From Apiosordaria backusii (Eukaryota > Ascomycota > Sordariomycetes > Sordariales > Lasiosphaeriaceae), in NCBI GenBank assembly GCA_030549205.1, contig JAUKTV010000019.1:310001-374000 (forward strand): 64,000 bases of DNA, in the 5' to 3' direction. The notes beneath the pieces were generated by a model, which saw nothing but the letters and a program-made list of their open reading frames with translations, was not told the origin of the DNA and did no database searches. Positions 11,759-24,318 of this stretch are shown piece by piece. The translations under genes and the position numbers were made by a program. How positions within the stretch are numbered: the stretch's first letter is position 1; each line of letters starts with the position of its first letter.

Positions 11759-13355
11759 GTTGGGAGAAAGAAAAAGGGAGGGTGTCGTTGGAGAAAAAGG
11801 TGTTGGTGTTTCGAAGACTGGGGATTTGGAGTGATGAATTGGGGATTTGGAGTGATGAATGATGGGAGGTCTGATAACGACTGAGCTGTCAGAGGGTGAG
11901 AGGATGGTGTCTTTTCTATACGATTGGGGTGTCGTCCCTGCACCACCTCGCATCTATCATCTATCGTGGAGGGACAAGGTCGGCAGGTGAGGGGTAGCCG
12001 GTGAGACACAAACACAGCGTCAAAGCGTTGGACGGCTGGTGTTAATGATTCAGACACAGGGAAAAGTTCGGAGCTGCGGTCCAATTAGATGCGGAATGTT
12101 ATTCGGTGGTGCATGTTGCATCTTTTCTTTTCCTTTCTTGTCTGCCTGCATCATTATAGATTGATGGTCTCGTCCTGGGGGCGAGGGTGAGTGGCGGGGT
12201 CGAGAGTCTGGACCGGGGGTACAGGGCACCTCGCGGATGCAAGGGAGGGAGGCGGGGGAAAGCAAACATGAAGGGGGCAGAGTGACATGCTGCTGCCAAA
12301 ACCTCTCAGAGCTGCAGCTCCCAGCTCCACAATCTACTCTAGCTTCCAGCCCAGCGTTTGCTGACTTCGAATCGGAAAGGACCCCAGCCACAAACCCCTC
12401 TCGTCTCAGTTTCCCTGCCGCCTCCCGGCATTTGTGACCTGTCTGTTTTATTACTTCTCCGTTGAGAGTTGGTCTGGGAGGGGAAGGGATCCATTATCAA
12501 CTGGAGTTGCAATTGAAAGATGACGACCCTCCCTGCGTGCAGAGACAATGCAGGATGCAGCTCGTGGTTGGTCCAAGTGGTGCGAGCGAGTACGCCCACT
12601 TTTGCCTCCCCACTGGATACAAACATCCGTAACCGATGACTGAGGTAACATTGAAGGATGCCCACAATCATGATCATTCCCGACAGTGCAGTGATATCCT
12701 TCGACTGGTCGGTCGGCATAGAGCAGCGGCCTGCAAGCAATCAACAAGATACGGCGCACCCAATCAACCATCGACTCGACCATCCACTCAACCATCCACA
12801 TTCACTTGCACAATCCGCGGGAGACCGGGAGACACCAAGACCCCATTCTGGATCAATTTTGCGCGATCGTCGATTGATCGAAGTCCGCGCTTCGCTTGTC
12901 TCGGATCCAGGTGCTTGCTACTTTTTCAGCGTCTGTCCTACTTCACCTCTGGCGTTGCTGACATAATACCTTCCAACAGCAAGATCCCGCATCTGAGAGC
13001 ACTGTTAGATCCAAAAGCTGGATCTATTAGCAAGGCCATTGTGCAAGCGGCGCTAGTTGGATTATTCTCTTGGCACCAACCGCATTCCATTGTTACCAGT
13101 GAGGAGGATTCAAGCGGAACCAGGCACATGCCAGTTGGTCCCGGAAAAGGAAGGGTTTTCTTGAATACTGTCCCAAACCAGCAAGAAACCGTCGCTTTTC
13201 TTTGTCCATACCTAGGGACTGCGGTAAGCTCAACATTAGCTAGCTTGTTAGATGACAATGATGATGTTTACTTCCAACATGTCCAAAAAACCTCTCTTCG
13301 AGACCTTCTTGGCCGCTCCAGCTTCTCTTGACCCTGACATGTTCTGCCCCTCATC
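11759..13355. other. Divergent promoter region, phosphatase-like and AlkB-like genes
   Basis: The two flanking genes are transcribed away from each other, so both promoters should lie here. A 20-base direct repeat (GGGGATTTGGAGTGATGAAT at 11820-11839 and 11841-11860) sits just upstream of the phosphatase-like start. A 231-codon plus-strand frame (12636-13331) ends 25 bp before the AlkB-like ATG but has no recognisable domain and a repetitive middle; it is treated as noncoding. Confidence 0.6.
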
Positions 13356-16300
13356 ATGCCACGAAAAGAGCAATCTCGCGATGCCGATAGCCACAAGTAT
13401 AACGGACCATCCACAGTTGATCCTAGGGGGTTAGCACCCGCATGGGCAGAGAACCGCACTGATTTGATCGAAAGCCTCCCATTCTTCCGACAAGCGCAGC
13501 AGGGAGTGTACCAACACGACAAGATAATACTCGGAGCATTGATCGATGGCTATGGGGGAGAACACAGCCACTTCGACGACGATATCATCATCACCAAACT
13601 TGATGGTGGCGGTGACATTAGCATTAAAGCCTACATGAGACATTCTACTTCAAGACTGGAGGCGGCACAAAGAGCAAAGGACAAACAGAGTTCTATCGGG
13701 CTAATTATTGGTAAACCTCTGCCCATTGAAGCCCTGACACTTCCAAATGTCCACCAAGCTGACAACAATCTGCCTCGATCTGCTCAGGATCAAATGCAAA
13801 CAACCTGAACTTGCGGATCGCTCCGCCAAAACCATGCAGGTACGCGGTGTTAGGCCGGTATTTCCTCACTGACCTCTGGCACGAATATCAAGACGGCGGT
13901 GATAGCACAGTAACCGTAGTCCGATATCAGAGGCAAAACTTTCTCGAGCCACCATGGTGGAAGTCCAACTCCGCCGCCGCTCGGTATCGAGATCAGAAAC
14001 AACGCCAGGTGCAAGTTGTCGATGTGGAGAAAGGCAGCCGCAGCAAAGTCTGCGAAGCGTGTGGAGAGGTATCCCCAAAACGATACAAAGTCTGGGTATG
14101 CGCCAACCCGCAGTGTGAGGACTTCTCGACAACGGAAAACGGGGAGGTACTCTCCAAGGATGTACCATTCTCCCTACACTGGTTGCTTGAAAGGGTGGAA
14201 TCTGGCGAACGTGCTGGCCTTGACTTCGCTCCTAGTCGCCTCAAAGGCTCAACGCTACCGATCGACATGCGAAAGGGGGCAGTCTGCCCAAAGTGTAGGA
14301 AATGTGTATCCCGATTTCACTGGGGATCGTGGGTTTGTGATGGACCCTATGGATGCGGCCACAGGATCTCGCTCCCTGTCAAGATTCCAGAACTCCCAAG
14401 CTTATTGAAAGAAAGATCCAGAGTCTTCACTCAGCCCAGGCACCCGTTTTACACACTCCACGATCCCCAAAACCTTCAACGCGAATTCGTCAGCCATGGG
14501 ACAACCTTTATTGAGTTTCAGCATGAGATGTCTGGTGGGAGTGTGGTGACACTTCTGAAGTCTCGGCCCCCTCGGACAGCCACTCCAGGCACTATTTTCG
14601 ACGATCTGTTTCATAGCATCACTTGGGAGGCAAACCATGGAAGCTATCTGGATCTAGAGCGCCATCCAGCACAGAACAGGGTGACGGGCTCCAGAATCAA
14701 CCGATACGAGATCAACTTTGGACAAAAGGAAGATCCAGATGCATTGCCTCCTATACTAGCATTGGAGAATGCGCCAGCGGCTGTCCAGACCGTTCTTGAA
14801 ATGCTGACAGAAATCTTAGAAGAGAATATCCAGGACAGGAGGATGAAAAAGGAAGAGAAGTCAAATAACCCTTGGGTTTTGACAGTAACCGCATACGTGG
14901 GCGGAGATCAGAAGGAGGGTTTCAAGCCTGCCGGATACAATACCCAGGGAGATGTGACTGCCACCCTTTGCTTGGGTAGTCCAGTGAGAGTGAGGTGGCG
15001 ATACAGCCCGATTTACTGGAATCACAGTCAAGCAGGGGAAGTGCTGGAGGGTTCGCCGCTTCCGGGCACGAAATATTTCGAGGCTCTACAAGAATTTAAA
15101 GGAAAAGGGTTGTCCCGCGGTGAATATGACGAGAAGAAATCGGAGATACTGAACGGCTCTGATGGCCCACTAGGGAGGCGCAATGAGGTTCCGACATATC
15201 TGGCTGCTGATTTGACACATGGTGACATCCTGATCACGCAGGGTGATATAGGATCGCACTTTGACTCCACGGTGGAGCCACAAGGACTATTGCACATCCG
15301 CTTGACTGCCTTTAGAGCACAGGATGATGATGACGACAGGAGGGGGAGGGGAAACACACCACTACGACGAAGCCAGTCTCGAAGTCGATCAAGGAAAGCG
15401 TCATCTACTCGAGCCACAACGAGGCAGAGGGCGTCTTCTAGAAAGAGAAGAACGCCCTCACCTGAAACATCGACACCATCAAAGCCGGGTACCAGGGCAT
15501 CTTCAAGAACACACAGGGGGCCTCGCAAACAGATACAAGAAAAGCCGACCCCGCAAGAAAGAGAATCACCTCCACCAAGCCCAGTACGACCACAAAGCAA
15601 ATCTCTCTCTCGCCCGCCAAGTAAAAAGAAGAAAAGTCCATCACTGGAGGTCCAAGTGAGACCGAACACAAGAACGAGGGCTGCAGCGAAGGAGGCAAGA
15701 GGGGTAAGTAAAGACCAAATACAGCAACAAACGATACTAACGCCACTGGTTTAGAAGGCAAAGACGCAACTGAGACGTCCGGAATCTTCATCTTCATCGC
15801 AAGCGCCATCTGCATCGCCCTCAGATGAAGAAGAGCACTCAACAAGTAGACAGAAGAAGCCACCTCCAGCAAATATAACAGCACCCAAATCCATTCTCAA
15901 GAGGACGACAAAGCCAGCGTCCGAGACAATCTCAAAAGCGGCACCGAAAATAACAAAAGAAGATGCCCCTCAAGTCCATGCACCCGCACTTCCTGTGACA
16001 GAAACACAGCCTCTTTCACGTCGAAGATTTGTGTACCAAACCCCTCCAAAAGATCTGGTGGCTTCCTCACGAACCCGGGGTCTGGAATATTATGAGAGTA
16101 CACCACCCCCGCGGCCTCCCGTCACCAAGTCCACGGCCAGGTCCATCGACGAGATCCAGCCCGCTGCTATTTGGCAAAGGTCCAAACCAACCTTTCCAGT
16201 GCCACTGAGACAAAGCGGCAGGCCTTTGATACCAGCATCGATAGTCAACCCTGGCCGCGTGAGCGTCACTGCTGGTCCACCAGCATTTCGCCCCAGACCG

Positions 16301-17548
16301 CCCACAACACGTCACCTCCAACATGAAGTCTCCGCTCTTGGTGTTCCCATTCCGCCCGGGTCGCGACCGCGATCAGTGCTGCCACAAGATAACCCTGATG
16401 CCGACAGCCACGCCAGCACAGGCGAAAACACCCCTTCTCCGGACCCCGAATTTGTGAACTTCAACCCCAGCGAGCACTCGTCCTCTCCCTCTCCAGAGGC
16501 CAACCGTGCACTCCCAAGCCCAGAGAGTCCTCTCAAGCCACAAGAAGTATTTGGCAAAAGAAAGACTGCAAGCGGTGGCATGGGCAGCTTCAAGAGCCCA
16601 CGGCCATCATCTTTAACTCTCGGCCGCCGCCAACCCGCTCAAGGAACGCAGCATGAACAAGACCAGACGGGCGATATTACTTCAAGGTTAGATAGCAATG
16701 CTCTGCAACAACCTGAAGCCACCCGCAAAAGAAACAGCCCCACCGCCACCAGCCCCTCAAAATCCCATCGCGTGTCATCTGTGACTCTCGGCAGCAACCG
16801 GCTACCCCTTCCTCCAGGGCCGCAAACCACTGCAATCCCCCTCGAAAGTTCACCCCCGCCCGGCCCAACAGTCAACCCCGACCTCATCAGCCCATCCAGC
16901 AGTATCATCTCCCCACGACAAGTCCACACCGCCGCCCGAAAAAGAAGCACCAGCATCCCACCCGGCAGCCCAAACATCAACCGTCAGCGCTCGCTGTCGT
17001 CCTCTTTGCCCCAGCCCCCCTTAATCGACGAACTCCAGAAGAAAGATATCGAAGTGATCTCCATCTCATCCTCTTCACACTCGACTCCAGAGCCAGAACG
17101 CCAAGGGGCGGAACAAGACTCAGAAAGCCCATCGTCAGAGTCCTCATCCGAAGACGACAACGGCGCGTCGTACAGGGTACCGGCTGCGCCCCCCAGCTCC
17201 CCAGAGCGCAGGCGGACTAGCTCGGGGTCGGGATCTCAACGGCTGGGAGGGGTGATGGGTGTGGCTGTCGGTCCGACTCGTGGTGATAGCGTTGTCAGCT
17301 TGAGCAGTGGTGTCAAAAGACGTTCGGGCAGTGCCGCTAGTGGTGTGGTCTGGCAGGGCGAGGAGGAGGAGGGGGCGGAGGGGGGGACAAGAAAAGGCGG
17401 AGGAGCAGTGGTGGGAAGAAGGTCCAGATTGTGGAGACGCCGCAGTCGAGGTCGCTGTGGAGGAGGCTATGGGGTTCGTGAGTGCTGGAAAGGAAGGCCA
17501 ATGATTAGATTAAGTGGAGGGGACATACTGGAACGGTGGGAACGCTGA
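13356..17548 (+). CDS. Large AlkB-like (2OG-Fe(II) oxygenase-fold) protein with disordered tail
   Basis: Three exons, 13356-13710, 13788-15703 and 15755-17548, with introns of 77 nt (GTAAAC..CTCAG) and 51 nt (GTAAGT, ACTAAC branch, TTTAG); the frame is open throughout and gives about 1354 aa. The N-terminus (SLPFFRQAQQGVYQHDKIIL) and YAVLGRYFLTDLWHEY match a fungal AlkB-like family. Two Cys clusters at about 207-228 (CEAC..CANPQC) and 285-308 (CPKC..CDGPYGC) are probable zinc sites. The oxygenase core spans about 345-625 and ends THGDILITQGDIGSHFD...IRLTAFR. The expected HxD is replaced by FKPAG before LCLGSP, and the distal His appears to be Ser, so metal binding is doubtful. The last 700 aa are SR/P-rich and disordered, suggesting nuclear location. 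The final codons may be out of frame (see findings). Confidence 0.75.
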
Positions 17549-18478
17549 CGGAGGGAGACGGTTAGAGAGGGAGGTCGGACGTGTGACATTGTTGTGAGAT
17601 GCCAGAAGTCATGATTTGAGAACTGGGAAATGTAAAGATTGGTAGTGCCGATGAGGAGATAGAGGAGCGGTCCATGTAGCAAAAAGAATGGGAAAGAAGA
17701 ATAACCAAAAAGAAATTGTAGGTTACCCTAGCCAGCCTGCACCGGAGTTGAACCGGTACCATGAAGCAGTGGCCCATTCGCTTCGACTTCCCGTCTAGAA
17801 CCACATCCAAGATTCACCCGCCAGCAGTGTGACTTAAATGTTTGGGTGTGGGTTGTGGCTGCTAGCACTGAGATTGAAACGTTTGTGTCTGTACTAGCAA
17901 ATTGGCTGCCACCAGTGTGAAACGAGTGTGTGCGTTTGTGCCAGCGAGCGTGGTCCCCGATAGAGGTTTGCTTCATCTTTAACCGCCTTGCACGGATACT
18001 ACCCGTTACACCAGCAGGCCGGTTTTGGGCACCATCAATTTGATGTGTTGACTTGGGACTTGGAAAAGTGGGCTATATGTTCTGAGGCTCCAACGTCGCA
18101 GGACTGTCTGTGGCAGGGGAGCCCCGGGCACCTTTCGTAGGTGCCCTCCCATGTCTGCCCGAGGAGAGCAACTGTCTGTTTGGCAGTCGTCACCCACCTG
18201 TCAAAGATAGCGATGAAGCCCCTCTGGCATGAGCCCGGGTTGTGAGGTTGTCAGTTCGACCCTCGCTCCTGTCAACTTCTGTGTTTTTCTTTTCGGTCAA
18301 CCTCACAGAGAAGTTTGGGATCAAGTACCAGTAGATGCCCTGGCTCAAAAAAGGCAAGGACTCGACATACATGCAAAAGCCTATCTAGTGCCTTAACACA
18401 CTCTTAAATCCAACACAGACGCTCCATTTCAAAGCCGGTATTATATAATAAGCGTTACGATGATGGTGGCCTTCCGAC
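17549..18478. other. Intergenic region with tRNA-like fragments
   Basis: No protein gene is seen. Two short stretches resemble tRNA T arms: the minus strand at 17729-17757 (ACCGGTTCAACTCCGGT) and the plus strand at about 18238-18270 (AGTTCGACCCTCG). Neither can be extended to a full cloverleaf, so they are at most tRNA or SINE relics. Confidence 0.5.
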
Positions 18479-19636
18479 TCATGATAGAAGGTTGAACGCT
18501 CCCCATCTTAAGCGTTGCCGTTCATTTACATGCCGCGTTTTCCTCCTCCACTCAGACTCGAAATATCGCCAGCGCTTCCGCTCATCTCCCCGCCGATACC
18601 GTGGTATTTCCTGAAAAAGTCGAGGCAATTTTGCACCGGCAATGCTCAAAACTAAACCGCGCACCTTGATAATCCTCATCAAGAATCCTTCTAACGGAAA
18701 GATCTGCCGCTCTTGGTGCCACCATGCTTTGGCTTTGCTAGAAGCCCGCTGGTGGACCGCTGCAAAGGCTTGGCTGTTCTGTTGATGTACGTTGGCGCTC
18801 ACGTAAGTCCGATTTGTCCTGCTTTTCTTCAACCTTTTATCCGTCGCATGCTTTGTGGCCGCCAATACTTCTCGCTTGATTTGGAAATGAAGCCTGTCGG
18901 CTACCGAATCCCGCAAATCCATATCTGTGTCTTGTTGACACATAATGGTACCAGGCCGTGACCACTGACCAGCGAGCCGGTCAGCCAACTTCTGCCCATC
19001 GGTTGCACAAAGTGGCATCCAGTTGAGTTCCACGGAGCAACCAAGTTGGTCAAGTTGGTGTGACTGGCAAATAATGGCCTTGACGATTGGTGGTATGGGC
19101 CTCATAAAACGTACTGTTGCCGCGATGAATACCCAGGCTAACTCGATCTAATGAGTTGGCCGAATCTGTGAACGCAATTATCCTGCATCATTCGACTTGA
19201 AGTTTCGAGATCATCTTCATCGCGATGTCCAGAGACTGGCAAATTGCGGCCAACTCCATATGCTGGATAGAGAAGGCTTTATGGACATAAAACCCTCTTT
19301 TCTCGAAGGGCCTGGATGTCGAGGAGACACTGCTATCAAGCCCGGATCGCCAAACAACCCCATAACCGCCAGGTTTCCATTCGAGGGCGACATCTTTGAC
19401 AGAAAGTAAAGACCCGTCACACCAGAACACCAACTGCAGCTCTTCGTTGATGATCGTGGGTGCCACCTCAGCCTGCTAAGCTTTGCTGGTGGCAATCCCA
19501 GCTTCATCCCGAGAGATACTGCCTTTGAAGGCTCGGGTTTCGTTATCCCAGAGCACACCGTCCGGGTTCTGGGGCTGCGGCGGCGGGGACTTTGGCGAGC
19601 GCGGGGCTGAGGGAGAATCATGATCATCATCTGTAC
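18479..19636 (-). pseudogene. RNase H-like domain pseudogene
   Basis: Read on the minus strand, the segments from 19636 down give GVLWDNETRAFKGSISRDEA, then LQLVFWCDGSL..GGYGVVW (the first RNase H strand and its Asp), HMELAAICQSLDIAM (the conserved Glu helix), IIAFTDSANSLDR (the TDS strand) and LGCSVELNWMPLCATDGQKLADRLA (the final helix, with the usual GH reduced). This is the order of the fungal RNase H-like family. The frame is broken by a TAG at about 19484, a TGA at 19188 and a frameshift near 19105. Both stops could come from CAG and CGA by C-to-T change. The 5' end runs into AT-rich DNA, so the start is missing. Confidence 0.7.
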
Positions 19637-22600
19637 CTATATAAATTTTTAACAATGTCTTAGTAGGTTATCAACTAGAAGCTTTGGAATTTTCTATTTC
19701 CTGCTCCGAATCTCGATGTTTTATACCTACGGAGGTACGTAATATGTACAGGCACTAAATACCAGGCGCACCGTACGCATACCCTATGTATACTCTGTAT
19801 ATATAGGGTGCGTATACTTATTAATACCTACTAATATTATTATACTTTGTTAAAGAGGCGGCTATTATAATTTTAACTGAAGGTTTTTAAGTTTTTTGAA
19901 AGGATTATAAAAAGTAAAAGTAAGGTTTAAAGTAAATTGAATTTAAAAAAGTTTAATTTAAATTTTAAAAGTATATAGGGTATAATGTAGTGATTTTATA
20001 ATATATAAAAATAAAAGAATTATTAAAAGATTCTTTTTAATATCAAATTATTAATAGTTTTAATAAATATAATTTATAACCTTATATATCTCCGTAGCGC
20101 AGTGGCATGTGTCTGAGGGCCTTTTAAATTGCTGTATACAATTGAGAGGTTGTGAGTTCGAGTTTTGTGCAGGGCAAAAGAGCTGAATTTTCATTGGCCA
20201 GTAGCTGAGGTAAAAAGTAGGGCAGGGCCTACTTTTACCGTAACCTACAGACTAATAAGATAGCCTTACTACCTAGGGGTACCTATTAGGCATAGGTGCA
20301 GTTGCGAGGCTATAGCTATACCGAAACCAGTTAAAGGGACGTTTATCGAAGCTTTACAGGGCTAGAGGCATTAGGATAGCTTAAAAGCTGGGTATAAGTA
20401 AGGACAAAGGAGTTTTAGTCTAGTTAAACCTAAATAGGTTAGATAAAAATACATAGGTTTCCTCTTGAAATAGGTAGTGGCCTTACAGCTTATATATAGC
20501 GACCTCTTTAGCTAAGTATAAATAGGCTGATTCCCAATCCACTATGACGTTTAATGACGTTCAATATCATTTTTTTTTATAACCTTATACTTTACTTTTA
20601 TTAAGCTAAAGCTTTATTATATTATACTTTCTATCTTTTAAATTTACAATATTTATTTATAAATAAATAGGGTCTAGTATAAATATATTAATTACTGTAT
20701 TTATAATATTAACCTTAACTATTACTTATAAATAATTAAAAGTTATTAACTTAGTTTTAATAAAATTAATTTAATAAAGCAGAATTATTAAAAATAAAAG
20801 ATACTTATTATTTACTTACTTAATAGTTACTATATTTATAGTAATATATTATAATATGACTTTAAATAACGCTTTTACGTTATTAAATATTATAAAAGAA
20901 ATCTTCGACTATAATACTAACGTTTAATTTTTTAAATTCAATTTAAGTATTAAGATTTAAAGTTTTATATACTATAATTAAATAAATCATAATACCTATA
21001 TTATAAACTCTAATATTATAAATGATAGTTTAAATATATACTATTCTATCCTTATTATTAACAATGTCCTATATAATATATTTAAAGATCTTAAATACCG
21101 CTATAGCCTCCAAATAGCCTATTTTAAATCTAACCCTAAATTTAATATAAATAACTTCAACGGTAATTATTTTTAAAAGCTTTTAATCTTCCTATTATAA
21201 AGTATAAGAAAACTATACTATAGTAGGGCTATAACGATAAAGTAACTAAATAAATCTTACTGTTTCTTTACTATAAATAATAATAAAATTACGCAATCTA
21301 TTAATAAATAATAAAATATCGTAATACTTAATATTATAGCCATTTATCATTATATTTATATTAAAGGTATTTTAAAATAATAAATTAAAGTAACCGATAT
21401 TAAATAACTTTAATAATATTAATTTAAATATACTGCCTTTAATAAAGCTATCTCCTTATAAAATTTAACGCTGCTTTTACCTTATGTAGTATTAAAAAAC
21501 TTAATAAAACGTTTGTTTTAACCTATAAAAGCCTATACTATTAATTACGTTACAGTTTAAATTATAAATAATTAATTAATATTAATATAAATATTTGAGT
21601 CAGCAGAACCTCTACTCGATATAATAAGTTAAGCTTGAAATTACTTCAAAGTATTATAAATAATTTAAGGATAAAATTAATTAAAAAAGTTATAAATTTA
21701 AACTTTATTAAATTATTAAGTTTAAAATTTAATAATTAGTACTAAAGCTTTAAAAGTTTCTTTAAAGGTTTTAAAATCGTTAATAATTTAATACCGCTTT
21801 AATATAGTAAACTTATTTAAATACCTTTTAATATAAAAAAACGTTTATAAAATATTAATATCGATTAATTATCTATTAAAGTTAATAAAACAATGTTAAA
21901 ATAATAGCCGAATATTAAAGTTAATAATAAAATTTTAAAAGCTTTATTTAACCTCCAGTATAATAAATAATTAAATAATAAATAAGGTATTAATATTAAA
22001 GTTAAAAGAATAAGAAAACTAAGAAAAGTCTTTAATTAAAAACTTAATAATAGTAAATTAAAGTCCTTAATATAGCTTAATAAAATTTAAATTAAAGAAA
22101 GGGTTATTTAAATTAAATAACTTAATTAAAGGATATTACTAAATAATAAATTATTTTTACTATACCCTAAATACTGCAGAAAGCGAATTCTTTTTAAAGG
22201 TCCAATTCTATAATTAGCAGTCTTTAAAAGTTACTTAAATATCATTAATAATATTAAATTAAAGTATTACTTAAATAAAATTAATGAGGTTTTATTAAAT
22301 AATGATATTTTACTTGTTACTAATAGTAAAAAATTGCTAAAATTACTTAATATAAAACTTCTTATTAACTAATATTAATATATAATTACTTATTAAATTT
22401 AAAATATCTTAATAGGCTAAATATTAAACTAAATATAATAAAAAGCAATCAGATATTCGGTAATATTAGCAGATATTTAACAGTCGTAATTAATAGTACC
22501 GTTAAGTATAGAATAGTATAAATTGTACAGAATAGTATTTAAAAAGTATAGGTAAATAGACAAGGTTATCGGTTTTAAATGTAAGTATTAGATTATAGGG

Positions 22601-22640
22601 ATTACTTATAATGGTATTAATTATTAAGGGTAAAAGTATC
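19637..22640. repeat. AT-rich RIP-degraded block with a nested SINE-like insertion
   Basis: Strongly TpA-rich sequence without open frames, as in the first 5 kb. The original element cannot be named. The stretch 20087-20575 is less AT-rich and is annotated separately as an insertion into the degraded DNA. Confidence 0.85.
20073..20589 (+). mobile_element. tRNA-derived SINE-like element with 14-bp TSD
   Basis: The body at 20087-20575 (489 bp) starts with a tRNA-like head: TCTCCGTAGCGCAGTGGCATG contains an A box (TAGCGCAGTGG, 20095-20105) and GAGTTCGAGTT at 20153-20163 is a B box, at polymerase III promoter spacing. The body ends in a run of T. The element is flanked by an exact 14-base direct repeat, TTTATAACCTTATA, at 20073-20086 and 20576-20589. 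A tRNA head, a homopolymer tail and a target-site duplication together define a SINE. The TSD is in RIP-type DNA, so insertion happened after the host repeat had decayed. Near the head a GTAAAAAGTAGG/CCTACTTTTAC pair can form a stem. Confidence 0.75.
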
Positions 22641-23054
22641 TATAGGGCTATGGTATATGCAATATATCTATGTGTACCCTGTGGCTTACCGTAGCTTGGC
22701 AAGCCCTACTGTGGTGTGCTAACACCATCGGCGAGGGCATCGCGTTGCATAGCGACTCGACCGCGACGCTGGATGTGGGAGAACTTGGACGGATCTACGC
22801 ACGGGGCGAGGGGGCCGCTGTAGTGTTGGGCCGGTCGGGATGGCGTAGGGAGGAGCAAGAATTGTAGCCCCGCCACCCCGCAGTAAGTTTCCCCACAAGT
22901 TTGTGTTTTTCTACTGCGCAGTATATATGGTATTGCTTATCGTTATCGCTCGTCACTCTGTCAACCCACCCACCCCACCCCAAAACAACCAACGCGCCCG
23001 CCAACAGCCCGCTGCGTCACCGAACATCGCTGTCACCCTCATGCCATATATGCC
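22641..23054. other. 5' flank of the island gene
   Basis: Composition switches from AT-rich to GC-rich at about 22660. The stretch has no convincing gene; it probably holds the promoter and 5' UTR of the gene that starts at 23055. Confidence 0.55.
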
Positions 23055-24318
23055 ATGACGCCGGCTAAGTCGCAGTTGCCGTGCGACTTAGCATTTGACC
23101 GCCTTCTCTGCTTCTTGAAGCATGACTTCCTCCCCGGATCGCCTGCTCAATGCATCGACGTCGCGGCCTTAGGTGGCACTGTGCATGGTCTCGCCTTCGC
23201 AGCACTCGCGCCGTCTATACCCGCTCCACCGACCGCTACTGCCAGAGATACATCCCCACCGGCGAATGACAAGCTTCCCTGCTCGTACCTCGACTTGGGC
23301 GTCTATCGCATGCTCGTTGGCGCCGCGGATCTTGGCTCTAAGCGGATGCAGCCATGGGAATCCGCCGCCCTCTTCCACGAAGCCTGCGAGGCCGTATTCA
23401 AGACTATATCCAACGCCCACATTCCGTCTGTGTCGACCTGGAAGCCCCGTTTGTACGCCACCCCTCCTCTATCTCTGGCGTTTGCTAACCGCCGGCCTTG
23501 AAGGCCATACCACGAGGACCGCTACGAATGTATCCTGGCCGAAGACGACAGCAATACCCGCCGCCCGTGGGAAATAGTCACCATCATCTGTGACGAAACC
23601 TATCGCATCCGTGGCTGCACTATCGCCGATTGGTCTGCAACCTCTGACAAGCCGTTTCCGTCGGGTGCGATCCTGCAGAGCGAGCTTGTGGCGGGAACTG
23701 CTCTATTGCATCGACTCCTCTACAAGGACTACTGGCCGCCGGCGAGCTCCCTTTCTGAAAGTAGCGTGGAGGTATATTGTGAATCTTTCCCGCTGGTACC
23801 TCGGTATTAATACTAACCAAACGGCGTCCGCCCAGATCCGACTGACTACATTTAGCCCGTCTACAATCCGGGCCGTCAACGTTGGTCTATCTCTCTCCGA
23901 CTCCAAGACCACCGTCTCCTTTACACTGCAAGATCACATCGAAGATGCGGAAATGACCGCATCCTGGCAGCGGCTCTTTGCGTGGACGCTGGATGTCCCT
24001 TTTGAGTCGCAACACAACGAGGGGGACATATCCCCCACCGGCGACAAGGGCGAGCAGTTTGTGACAAGGGGCCACCGAAAGGTACGCACTACGCATGGGA
24101 GGCTAGAGAATAAGCTACGAGAGGGGGTTGCTGGCGCTGGGGGTGGCGCCGACCGGAACTGTAGTATTAGCGATTCGGTCGATTGGGCGGAAGAGAGTAC
24201 GGGTTCGCGGGTTCCATCAAAGACGGAATTTGGAGCTTTTGAGATTACGAGAGGAAGAATGAAGCATCTTCTTTTTCACCCACAGGGAAGTGCTGGACGA
24301 GCCTATACTGTGTTGTAG
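23055..24318 (+). CDS. Unknown three-exon gene in a GC-rich island
   Basis: Exons 23055-23452, 23504-23771 and 23836-24318 join in frame into 382 aa. Intron 1 (51 nt) has GTACGC, a GCTAAC branch and TTGAAG; intron 2 (64 nt) has GTATAT, a TACTAAC branch and CCCAG. Recognisable stretches are LDLGVYRMLVGAADLGSKRM in exon 1, PYHEDRYECILAEDDSN and LLHRLLYKDYWPP in exon 2, and IRAVNVGLSLSDSKTTVSF in exon 3. No family is recognised, and no signal peptide or membrane helix is seen. It sits alone between a RIP block and the triple-SIM gene yet has clean codon use and introns, so it is probably functional. A lineage-restricted gene is the simplest reading. Confidence 0.65.

Noticed and set aside
12636..13331. 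231-codon plus-strand frame just upstream of the AlkB-like gene
   Set aside because: No domain likeness, a repetitive Pro/Ser/Thr middle part and no splice signals; more likely 5' UTR or promoter sequence.
17729..17757. tRNA T-arm-like sequence on the minus strand (ACCGGTTCAACTCCGGT)
   Set aside because: No matching acceptor, D or anticodon arms at the right distances, so not a tRNA gene.
18213..18275. tRNA-like stretch with AGTTCGACCCT
   Set aside because: Only a B-box-like motif; the acceptor stem does not pair and no TSD was found, so neither a tRNA nor a clear SINE.
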